The notes below the pieces were generated by a model, which was given only the letters and a program-made list of their open reading frames with translations, was not told where the DNA came from and searched no databases. Positions 22,900-28,866 of a stretch of DNA of 36,668 nt are shown one piece after another (the first letter of the stretch is position 1; every line of letters starts with the position of its first letter). A program made the position numbers and the translations under genes. This DNA comes from a virus: positions 1 to 36,668 of the IMG/VR virus record IMGVR_UViG_3300030099_000154; one strand, 5' to 3'.

Positions 22900-23427
22900 A
22901 TGCCGAATGTCGGAGAAGATCTACCAAAGGAACAGCGTCTTGCTGGACACAAAAGATTAACACCACAGCAGCAACAGTTTCTGGATATGTATCTGCACAA
23001 GGATATGACACAGACTGAAGCGGCTCGTCAGGCAGGGTACAAAAACCCCACAGTGCAAGCTGTACGGCTGTTGCGTAACCCAGTTGTAGCGGAACGCCTA
23101 CAGGAGATGAGACTGGAGACACAGGCCAGATTTGGCGTAACAATCGATAAGTCTATTCGTGACCTAAAGAAGATTCGGGATCAGGCGTGGGAAATGGGCA
23201 AATTTAGCGATGCGTTGAGGGCAGAGGAGCTACGTTTAAAGGCAGCGGGACTACTAATCAACAAGCAGCACGTTGTTAAAGAGGAGATCACAGCGAATAC
23301 AAAACAAGATATTGCTAATAAATTGGCTGAGTATAAGCGTTTGGCTGAGTCGCGTATGAGAAACGTAACACCAGATATGGACATAATAGAACATGAACCA
23401 CAAGATATAGTTAAAGATAGCGCATAG
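22900..23427 (+). CDS. terS: Terminase small subunit (175 aa)
   Basis: Recognises the packaging site and hands DNA to the large subunit. The chosen ATG at 22900 follows a perfect AGGAGG; an upstream GTG frame to 22849 is rejected because it covers the hairpin region. The N-terminal part is a terminase_2-type helix-turn-helix: LTPQQQQFLDMYLHKDMTQ, then TEAARQAGYKNPTVQAV and LLRNPVVAERL (HTH about residues 36-60). A long helical oligomerisation region follows (KFSDALRAEELRLKAAGLLI) and the tail is acidic. It lies 5.4 kb upstream of the large subunit, an unusual separation. The HTH and family assignment are by eye. Confidence 0.85.
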   Translation: MPNVGEDLPKEQRLAGHKRLTPQQQQFLDMYLHKDMTQTEAARQAGYKNPTVQAVRLLRNPVVAERLQEMRLETQARFGVTIDKSIRDLKKIRDQAWEMGKFSDALRAEELRLKAAGLLINKQHVVKEEITANTKQDIANKLAEYKRLAESRMRNVTPDMDIIEHEPQDIVKDSA

Positions 23428-23475
23428 CCCAGATATTCCCATAAAACACTCCGCGCGGGGGTAGGAGACGTTGAC

Positions 23476-23566
23476 CTTCGGGCTTTAGGGGGTCTGAATC
23501 GAGATGGGGGCTTCGGGATCGGGCTTTTTCGGGGTTCGGGCTTGACATCTGATCGGGTTCGGGGTC
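23476..23566 (+). repeat. G-rich CTTCGGG tract A
   Basis: A G-rich, non-coding tract between the small terminase gene and a terminator, with several TTCGGG words (first at 23476-23482, last at 23559-23564) and GGGGG runs. Its segment 23508-23529 recurs with one mismatch at 24040-24061 in tract B. It is compositionally unlike its AT-rich neighbours. The 293-bp gap 23428-23720 holds this tract, an 8-bp CCGCGCGG palindrome (23451-23458), a terminator and promoter P4, but no gene. Confidence 0.72.
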
Positions 23567-23594
23567 ATCCTGAAGGCTCCTCCCTTAGAGAACT

Positions 23595-23638
23595 GCCCCA
23601 GTAGCCGCCTAAAGCTGCTGGGGCTTTTTATTTTTTTT
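23595..23638 (+). terminator. Strong intrinsic terminator after tract A
   Basis: GCCCCAGTAGC (23595-23605) pairs with GCTGCTGGGGC (23614-23624) with one G-U pair and an 8-base loop, followed by a long T-rich run (23625-23638). It should stop transcription coming from the small terminase unit just before promoter P4. Confidence 0.88.
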
Positions 23639-23659
23639 GTTTTTTTGTTTTTTTTCTTG

Positions 23660-23689
23660 TTGACTAAGTGTTGCAATGATTGCTATATA
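23660..23689 (+). promoter_or_regulatory. Promoter P4 with perfect GCAAT-G-ATTGC dyad
   Basis: TTGACT (23660-23665) and TATATA (23684-23689) are 18 bp apart. The spacer has TGCAATGATTGC (23672-23683), in which GCAAT and ATTGC form a perfect dyad around one base. This would let a dimeric regulator block RNA polymerase. It lies right after the terminator and upstream of a small gene with GGAGGG. Confidence 0.83.
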
Positions 23690-23720
23690 TAATAAGTAAG
23701 TTAAACAGGAGGGCAAAACA

Positions 23721-23975
23721 ATGCATAACATTACAGAACACACTGGCAAGTTAAGACTCATAAAAAGATTAAAAAATTCTATCAACGGGAATCCTCGTTT
23801 TGAATTAGCAATTATGGATGATCCGGAGCGAGGTTTAGGCTGGACCTTTAAAACTGGGGTTGATAGCGCACATGGTTATGAAGTGCAAAACTACATGGAT
23901 CGTGATGTTGACGTTACTGTTACTATCGGGACACATTATGGGAGTGCAACATTGAATAGTATCTGTCGGGCTTAG
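23721..23975 (+). CDS. Small conserved phage protein, NGNPRFEL type (84 aa)
   Basis: An 84-residue protein behind promoter P4 with a good ribosome site (GGAGGG). Its layout, KLRLIKRLKNSINGNPRFEL, then GWTFKTGVDSAHGYEVQNYM and a beta-rich DVTVTIGTHYGSATL, matches a common type of small phage protein (S-x-NGNPR-x-E motif, then a DSA-x-GYE-x-N motif) of unknown function, probably a small beta barrel. It stands alone between two promoters and stops just before the G-rich tract B, so its mRNA would carry that tract as its 3' end. Function unknown. Confidence 0.75.
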   Translation: MHNITEHTGKLRLIKRLKNSINGNPRFELAIMDDPERGLGWTFKTGVDSAHGYEVQNYMDRDVDVTVTIGTHYGSATLNSICRA

Positions 23976-23982
23976 ATTCTTC

Positions 23983-24061
23983 GGGCTTCGGGGTCTTCGG
24001 GGTCTTCGGGGTCTTCGGGGTCTTCGGGCTTCGGGCTTCGGGCTTCGGGGTCGGGCTTTTT
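23983..24061 (+). repeat. G-rich CTTCGGG tract B with G-quadruplex motif
   Basis: Ten G-runs start at 23983, 23990, 23999, 24008, 24017, 24026, 24033, 24040, 24047 and 24053. Most are separated by CTTC or TCTTC. Positions 23990-24020 are four GGGG runs with identical 5-base loops, a strong G-quadruplex motif in both the non-template DNA strand and the mRNA. The array lies right after the stop codon at 23975 and ends in a T-run. The 241 bases to 24216 hold this array, an AT-rich stretch and promoter P5, and no gene. Confidence 0.9.
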
Positions 24062-24152
24062 GCTGCCCCACCATTTGGACTTTACATTTTGGTTTTAACC
24101 ATATTTTGTTTTTTTTGAGCGAAAAAAAATCAAAATAAACATCATATTAAGC

Positions 24153-24181
24153 TTGATATGATGCAATGATTGCTATATAAA
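24153..24181 (+). promoter_or_regulatory. Promoter P5 with perfect GCAAT-G-ATTGC dyad
   Basis: TTGATA (24153-24158) and TATAAA (24176-24181) are 17 bp apart. The spacer has TGCAATGATTGC (24162-24173), identical to that of P4. The start of RNA would be near 24188, so the in-frame ATG at 24187 is unlikely to be used; 24217 is preferred. Confidence 0.85.
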
Positions 24182-24216
24182 TAAGTATGTTCAATTATAT
24201 GAAAAGGTATAAATCA

Positions 24217-24441
24217 ATGTCAAATAAAGTAAAAATGATCGTTCGTCGTATTCCTAAGAAAACTGTTCAAAACATATTGAGGGATATTAGACAAAGCGTT
24301 TGGAATCTTAATATAGAAAAAGATTCATTCGGTTATAAAGTCACCACTAAAAACGGGACTCTTGTATTTCAAGCGATGAATGGCACTCGTGACTATTTAA
24401 CTCGTTGGCATCCAAAACTATTAGCAGCATTTAACGGTTAA
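24217..24441 (+). CDS. Small basic hypothetical protein (74 aa)
   Basis: A 74-residue basic protein (MSNKVKMIVRRIPKKTVQN, then LRDIRQSVWNLNIEKDSF) with a C-terminal part of aromatic and polar residues (YLTRWHPKLLAAF). I chose ATG 24217 because 24187 coincides with the expected transcription start; ATG 24199 is a less likely choice. It has an AAAGG upstream. No domain recognised. It is a monocistronic gene between promoter P5 and a hairpin, so it may be an early takeover protein acting on host nucleic acid; this is speculation. Confidence 0.68.
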   Translation: MSNKVKMIVRRIPKKTVQNILRDIRQSVWNLNIEKDSFGYKVTTKNGTLVFQAMNGTRDYLTRWHPKLLAAFNG

Positions 24442-24446
24442 TCATA

Positions 24447-24470
24447 ATGGGGCGCAAAATTGCGCCCCAT
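24447..24470. repeat. 11-bp perfect hairpin ATGGGGCGCAA / TTGCGCCCCAT
   Basis: Arms 24447-24457 and 24460-24470 pair perfectly with a two-base centre; as RNA the core is GGGGCGC / GCGCCCC with an A/T-rich loop. No T-run follows. It sits six bases after a stop codon and 28 bases before the GP88 gene, so it could protect an upstream mRNA end, partly stop transcription, or bind a protein. Confidence 0.75.
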
Positions 24471-24497
24471 ATCCAAACTTAATTGAGGGGCAATATT

Positions 24498-25265
24498 ATG
24501 AAACCATTATCTAAAACTGAAATGGCTGTTTTAGCTGGCAAATCTGTCTATCATAAGTTGCGCGTTAAATCCGTATCGGATGGCATGGCAAAGTCTGAGC
24601 GTGCTATTAAGAAAAGCACAAATGTAAAACTTGGCAAGCGCGTTACCAAAGGCAAGTTAAAAGGCTTTCCGATTTTTACGTTGACATTAGAAGAACGCGC
24701 AACATGTCCCCGCTCTTGTATTCATTGGGGCGATTGCTATGGCAATAATATGATGAATGCGACTCGTTATAAGGGTGATCAAGCTTTATTAGATCAAATT
24801 GAATCAGACTTGGCATTTTATCAATCCAAATATCCAAATGGGTTTCTTGTTCGCTTGCATATACTAGGCGATTTTTATTCCGTTGCGTATGTAGCGCAAT
24901 GGGCAAAATGGCTTGGCATGTTCCCGGCGCTATTCATTTATGGTTATAGCGCGAATCAATATGATGCTATCGACTCCAATGAACGCGCAATAGGGCAAGC
25001 TTTGTTATCTTTGCGCATGGCTTGCGGTATACGCTTTGCTATTAGATTCAGTGGATCATATACGGATGAATTCGCAGCGCTATCTAATGATGATAATCGT
25101 AGCAATGATTTGTTAGCTGATAAACAAGCTTTTCTTTGCCCTACTCAAATCAGCAAAGAAACTGGAAAGCTTGCAAAGAAAGATGAAGAGACTCTTGTAC
25201 CGGATTGCGGCGCTTGTGGTTTATGCTGGCAAGCTTCCAAGCCCGTTGTATTTTTGACACACTAA
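24498..25265 (+). CDS. GP88-type cysteine-rich phage protein, radical-SAM-like candidate (255 aa)
   Basis: The ATG at 24498 follows GAGGGG. The protein resembles the GP88 family (gene product 88 of mycobacteriophages): FPIFTLTLEERATCPRSC, then IHWGDCYGNNM, RLHILGDFYSVAYVAQW and a C-terminal DCGACGLCW. Seven cysteines fall in two sets: C70, C74 and C80 near the middle, then C214, C237, C240 and C243 at the end. The second set resembles an Fe-S or zinc cluster. The first spacing (C-x3-C-x5-C) differs from the classic radical SAM C-x3-C-x2-C, so enzymatic activity is uncertain. It lies between a hairpin and a small ORF, under promoter P5. Confidence 0.78.
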   Translation: MKPLSKTEMAVLAGKSVYHKLRVKSVSDGMAKSERAIKKSTNVKLGKRVTKGKLKGFPIFTLTLEERATCPRSCIHWGDCYGNNMMNATRYKGDQALLDQIESDLAFYQSKYPNGFLVRLHILGDFYSVAYVAQWAKWLGMFPALFIYGYSANQYDAIDSNERAIGQALLSLRMACGIRFAIRFSGSYTDEFAALSNDDNRSNDLLADKQAFLCPTQISKETGKLAKKDEETLVPDCGACGLCWQASKPVVFLTH

Positions 25266-25280
25266 CAGAAAGGCAAGCCA

Positions 25281-25397
25281 ATGTATGTATATAAAAACAA
25301 ATCCGGGGATATCGTAAAATTTATCAAGCCAGTGTCTAGAAAGTCGCAAAAGATGCTAGGCTTCAAAAACATACCGCAAAAGAGAAAAACAAAATAA
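25281..25397 (+). CDS. Small basic ORF downstream of GP88-like gene (38 aa)
   Basis: A 38-residue ORF with a GAAAGGC ribosome-like site, ending just before the strong terminator at 25422. It is basic and polar (MYVYKNKSGDIVKFIKPV, ending KRKTK). The sequence has no frame breaks, and the next feature is a terminator, so it is probably the last gene of the P5 transcript. It may help the GP88-like protein or bind nucleic acid. No homologue is known to me. Confidence 0.6.
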   Translation: MYVYKNKSGDIVKFIKPVSRKSQKMLGFKNIPQKRKTK

Positions 25398-25421
25398 CAG
25401 CAAAACAAAAACAAAACTACG

Positions 25422-25446
25422 ACCCGGCAAGCGCCGGGTTTTTTTT
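25422..25446 (+). terminator. Strong intrinsic terminator ACCCGGC-GCCGGGT-T8
   Basis: ACCCGGC (25422-25428) and GCCGGGT (25433-25439) pair perfectly around AAGC, followed by eight T residues. It ends the transcript carrying the GP88-like gene. Confidence 0.92.
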
Positions 25447-25617
25447 CGCTTATGTTTTACAAGGTACCCTATAGATATTTGGTAAAATTTGAATCGGGAT
25501 CCGGGCGGGTATGGCACCACCCGCAAAACAAAACTTGACAGCGCAACACCTTGCGCCAAGTTTCCCACAAACAACCTCCAAAAAATTTTAAAAAAAAATT
25601 TTACATCATTTTTTTGC
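25447..25617. other. Structured non-coding stretch, possible origin or packaging region
   Basis: No gene is seen in the 171 bases. GCGGGT (25505-25510) pairs with ACCCGC (25519-25524). CTTG plus GCGCAA (25534-25546, with an ACA bulge) pairs with TTGCGC plus CAAG (25551-25560). An A/T-only stretch (about 25580-25602) with AAAATTTT elements follows. Hairpins next to an AT-rich stretch are typical of replication origins; nothing here proves that. Confidence 0.5.
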
Positions 25618-25646
25618 TTGACTTCTTGCAATCTTTGCATTAGAAT
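25618..25646 (+). promoter_or_regulatory. Promoter P6 with dyad-like spacer
   Basis: TTGACT (25618-25623) and TAGAAT (25641-25646) are 17 bp apart, each matching 5 of 6. The spacer has TGCAATCTTTGC (25627-25638), related to the P4 and P5 dyad. It drives the genes at 25676 and 26003. Confidence 0.82.
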
Positions 25647-25675
25647 CTAATTATAGATAAAAGAAAGGGCAAACC

Positions 25676-25999
25676 ATGACGTTAAATTTTCTAGATAAGA
25701 TATTAAGCGACGCACTAAAGCCGCGTTCTTCGCAACTAATGATAGACGAGCGTAAGCGCGAGGCAAGCGCAAAGGGCAAATGTCAACGATTAGCTAAAAA
25801 ACTAGGGCTTGTTTTTGAAGTTGACAGAAGTTATCAGCCGCCACTTTGGACGCTTGAAGCTGGTCCGTTAATAGATGCCAAACATTTTGATAAGATTTGG
25901 CCTGACGAGCGGGATGTTTACGGTTGGGAACATATGTTGAAGATGATGAAAGATTATGAGCGTGATCTGTTGATTGCTGATATTTTAAAAGGAGAGTGA
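25676..25999 (+). CDS. Hypothetical protein (107 aa) upstream of XRE regulator
   Basis: A 107-residue protein behind promoter P6 with an AAAGGG ribosome site. Its N-terminal half is basic and helical (IDERKREASAKGKCQRLAKK, then LGLVFEV) and the C-terminal half is acidic with Trp (YQPPLWTLEAGP, IWPDERDVYGWEHMLKMMKD). It is transcribed with the XRE-type regulator. A single cysteine is present. Function unknown. Confidence 0.72.
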   Translation: MTLNFLDKILSDALKPRSSQLMIDERKREASAKGKCQRLAKKLGLVFEVDRSYQPPLWTLEAGPLIDAKHFDKIWPDERDVYGWEHMLKMMKDYERDLLIADILKGE

Positions 26000-26002
26000 G
26001 TG

Positions 26003-26368
26003 ATGTACAAAGCTAAAGACTCCTACAGCATGTGGAACGGAGATGTTCTACTGGAGAAACGTAAGTACCTTGATAGAACGCAGATGTCGATGGCTCGTGA
26101 TTTAGGCATTAGCCATCGCATGTACTGTTACTACGAGAGTGGTGAGCAGGAAATACCGCGTTCTATAGAATTATCTGTGCGTTACATGGAGCGCAGCAAA
26201 GAGAGTGACGTTGTAATGCCGACAGGTACCCTGAGTAACTTTGACAAGGATCGTATTATTCGTTTGTGTGATGCGTTGCATGGAATGGAGGGTACAGATG
26301 CTCATATAGACAAGGTTTTGAGGCAATCAAAGACCGAGTTAGAGTATCTGTTGTCAAAGTTTGAATAA
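26003..26368 (+). CDS. XRE/Cro-type transcription regulator (121 aa)
   Basis: A 121-residue protein with an XRE-type helix-turn-helix at about residues 26-52: RTQMSMARDLGISHRMYCYY, then ESGEQEIPRSIEL. The start ATG at 26003 follows GGAGAG; the GTG at 26000 is an alternative. The C-terminus (FDKDRIIRLCDALHGMEG, then HIDKVLRQSKTELEYLL) could be an oligomerisation domain. It lies at the end of the early region, directly before the late genes start. It is a candidate for the protein that binds the repeated GCAAT-N-ATTGC elements, including that of its own promoter P6; this is inference. Confidence 0.82.
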   Translation: MYKAKDSYSMWNGDVLLEKRKYLDRTQMSMARDLGISHRMYCYYESGEQEIPRSIELSVRYMERSKESDVVMPTGTLSNFDKDRIIRLCDALHGMEGTDAHIDKVLRQSKTELEYLLSKFE

Positions 26369-26376
26369 TAATCTAT

Positions 26377-26436
26377 CATTGGCCCCGTGTATTCTTCATA
26401 GAGGGTTAGAGCATGACAAGTTTCATGGGGCCAATG
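26377..26436 (+). promoter_or_regulatory. mRNA hairpin enclosing the start codon of the 816-aa gene
   Basis: CATTGGCCCC (26377-26386) pairs perfectly with GGGGCCAATG (26427-26436). Three more pairs (one a G-U) extend the stem inwards to 13. The 34-base loop (26390-26423) contains the GAGGG ribosome site and the ATG at 26413, so the start region is held in the loop while the second arm lies in the first codons. This may control translation. Confidence 0.72.
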
Positions 26437-28863
26437 GCACCTCCGCCGCCAGCACAGCCGCAGCCACAAGCGTTGGACATTCGTACAGATCCTAACCAGA
26501 GGCAACAATTCAAACAGTTTATGAGACAGCGTATGATGCCGATGACATCTGCGCCAATAGCACAGCCTCCCATGCAGCCCTCCATGCCTATGGGTCAAGA
26601 TATAGATATATTTAATCCTGTTAATTTACATGAAGGCGGCATTGTACCGTCTTTGAACAGTTTACAGCAGCAAGCAGCGCAGTTTTCCCAGCAACTTCAA
26701 GGCACTGTTATGGGTGGTGGTCAAGGTGGAGGCATGAGTGGTGGCTTTGGCGGCAGTTTTAGCAGTGGCGCTCGTTCTCTACCTACCAGTGCATATGCAC
26801 CTAACACGAGCGGCGGTTTTTTTTCTAATCGTCCGGCGTTTACTTCGGAACCCTCGCTGCCATTGCGTTCAATAGGACAATCAAACATACGGAAAGAAAT
26901 GTCTTCAGGCTCTCCGTATTTTAATGTTCCGGCGTTACCATCGCAACAGGCGGTTGTAAATCCGCAGGTTGATCCTAATCCATTTATGGGCAGTCAACAA
27001 CCTATGGGTTCTAGTGTTACTAATTCTTCTTTGCAGGGCATTGGCAACATGTTTAACACAATTGGCTTTGAGGATGGCGGCGCAGTGGGCTTTAACAAAG
27101 GCGGTAGTACACAGCCGATTGAGCAAAAGGTTATGAAGAATGGTCAGATAGGTCTTTTTAGAGGCAACACTTTCCTTGGTTTCAAGCAGGAGCCTGAGAA
27201 GAAGGAAGAGCCTCCTTTGTTAAGTTTTGCTAAGTTCAAGAAAGTTTTGGGTCTTGAAGACGGCGGTGCGGTTCCGCCGCGCCGTGCTGACATTGGTGGT
27301 CAGGATCACATGTTGTCGTACATTACGCCAGATGAGGCTGATATTCTAAAAGCTCTAGGTGGATCTGGCGAACCCGGTCCTATGGGTATTCCTGCGTTTT
27401 TTCTGAGCGAAGGTATGGGGGTTGATAGTGGCGGGTCAAGTTTTGGCGATATGCCAGACGACAACACTGATACTTTCAGCGATGGCATGGATGATCCAGC
27501 GTCTGATCCTGGCGGCATAGGTGGAACGGATCCTGCTGGGGAGACTTCTTTTTCTCCTGATTTTGGTGATGACGGTAGCTCTGATGCCGATGAGGTGGGT
27601 GATGCTATAGCAGAGCAGATTGTTAGAGATCAAATTCTTGGCGGTGGTGGAGGCGGTGGGACATTAGGTGATACAAATGTGTATTCTAGTGTTTTAAACA
27701 GTCCCATGCGTCAAGACGAAAGAACCATGAATCCTGCTGATTTTGAGTCCAAGTATGGCTTTCCGCCTAGTGGTTCTTCAGGAACAACCAAATCACAGGT
27801 AGTTATGGGAGGCGGCACAGATGACATGGGTTCAGGTGTTCCTCTTGGTGGATCTTATATTGACTCCACAATAACAAAATCTAGGCAAGAAGCTCCTGAT
27901 TTACTGGGATTAGAAGATGAGTATCTTGATGAAGATATTGCCGCTGGCTTTGGTCAATATGTTGGCGGTCCTGGTGGCGGTCCTGGAGCCAGTGGTTTAA
28001 GCACTTTCGCTGACAGACAGCAACGAGCGCAAGATTACGCCAAAGAAATGGGTTATGATCTAACTGATCGGTCCACCATGAAACAAGGCGCGGAGCGTGG
28101 CTTTAGCGGTATCACCGAAGAGCAAAAAGCAGATTTGCAAAGACGCGCTGAAAGAGGACCGGTCATGGGTCTGAACGCTAGAAACATTAACAAAATATTA
28201 AGTAACGTGGATAAAGAAAACAATCTTACAAGAGCCACGGGAATTTACACAAATCCTGATGGCACGGTTCGCGGTGTAACGGCTCTACCGGATCCTGACG
28301 CTTTTGGTGGTTTGATGCAAAAAGGTGTTAACTTCATTGGTGGTTTTTTCCCTGATTTCATTGGTGAGACATATACTGGCACAGGTCCAAATCCGTTTGA
28401 TCGTGGTGAAGATCCGGGTGGCGGCGGTGAAGATCAGCCTGTAAAAGCCCCAACAGATCCATGTCCAGATGGTTTTGTAATGAAGAATGGTGTTTGCACA
28501 CCAATAGAAAATGGAGATACACCTTCTAATCAGATAGGTGGCATTGGTGACGGTGATGTTACTATCCCAGTTATGCCTCCTCCAGTTATTGTTCCATCAC
28601 CGCGTCCACCTATTACCTCTACTTTGCAGGGTCCAGTTGGATATGGTAGCCCGATAGCTGGGCAGATGGCACCTGCTGTGGCAAGCAGTGCTGCTTTGTA
28701 TCAGCAGATGTTAAATCAACAGGCCATGAACGCAGGTAGAAACATGCCTGTTGGTACTATGCCTTTACCAGCGCCTACGAGGTTACAACAGGGCGGATCT
28801 GTATCTTCTAATCTGGATAGAGCAGCGGATAACTTTCTAAAGGCATTAATGCCAGCGGCTTAG
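26413..28863 (+). CDS. Gly/Pro-rich structural protein candidate (816 aa)
   Basis: An 816-residue low-complexity protein: proline-rich head (MAPPPPAQPQPQALDIRTD), repeated Gly runs (MGGGQGGGMSGGFGGSF, GGGGGGG), acidic Asp/Gly middle (GDMPDDNTDTFSDGMDD), and a single CPDGFVMKNGVC loop (two Cys seven apart from the Pro-Asp-Gly phrase) of the type seen in virion proteins. It carries GG motifs: HEGGIV, EDGGAVGF, NKGGST, EDGGAVPP, QQGGSV. The start lies inside an mRNA hairpin loop. It precedes the large terminase by 3 bp, an odd place for a structural gene. It may be a flexible virion or scaffolding component; no family recognised. Confidence 0.7.
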   Translation: MTSFMGPMAPPPPAQPQPQALDIRTDPNQRQQFKQFMRQRMMPMTSAPIAQPPMQPSMPMGQDIDIFNPVNLHEGGIVPSLNSLQQQAAQFSQQLQGTVMGGGQGGGMSGGFGGSFSSGARSLPTSAYAPNTSGGFFSNRPAFTSEPSLPLRSIGQSNIRKEMSSGSPYFNVPALPSQQAVVNPQVDPNPFMGSQQPMGSSVTNSSLQGIGNMFNTIGFEDGGAVGFNKGGSTQPIEQKVMKNGQIGLFRGNTFLGFKQEPEKKEEPPLLSFAKFKKVLGLEDGGAVPPRRADIGGQDHMLSYITPDEADILKALGGSGEPGPMGIPAFFLSEGMGVDSGGSSFGDMPDDNTDTFSDGMDDPASDPGGIGGTDPAGETSFSPDFGDDGSSDADEVGDAIAEQIVRDQILGGGGGGGTLGDTNVYSSVLNSPMRQDERTMNPADFESKYGFPPSGSSGTTKSQVVMGGGTDDMGSGVPLGGSYIDSTITKSRQEAPDLLGLEDEYLDEDIAAGFGQYVGGPGGGPGASGLSTFADRQQRAQDYAKEMGYDLTDRSTMKQGAERGFSGITEEQKADLQRRAERGPVMGLNARNINKILSNVDKENNLTRATGIYTNPDGTVRGVTALPDPDAFGGLMQKGVNFIGGFFPDFIGETYTGTGPNPFDRGEDPGGGGEDQPVKAPTDPCPDGFVMKNGVCTPIENGDTPSNQIGGIGDGDVTIPVMPPPVIVPSPRPPITSTLQGPVGYGSPIAGQMAPAVASSAALYQQMLNQQAMNAGRNMPVGTMPLPAPTRLQQGGSVSSNLDRAADNFLKALMPAA

Positions 28864-28866
28864 TAA

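Noticed and set aside
23542-23570. TTGACA in G-rich tract A as a promoter -35
   Set aside because: The -10 position is TCATCC-like and GC-rich, so no promoter is supported.
23983-24061. CRISPR array from the regularly repeated CTTCGGG words
   Set aside because: Repeat units are 7-9 bases with no spacers; it is a simple tandem G-rich repeat.
23835-24074. Minus-strand Arg/Pro-rich frame across the G-rich array
   Set aside because: It is the antisense reading of the CTTCGGG repeats and has no start signal.
25356-25640. Minus-strand 94-residue hydrophobic frame
   Set aside because: It crosses a strong terminator, two hairpins and promoter P6, all on the other strand.
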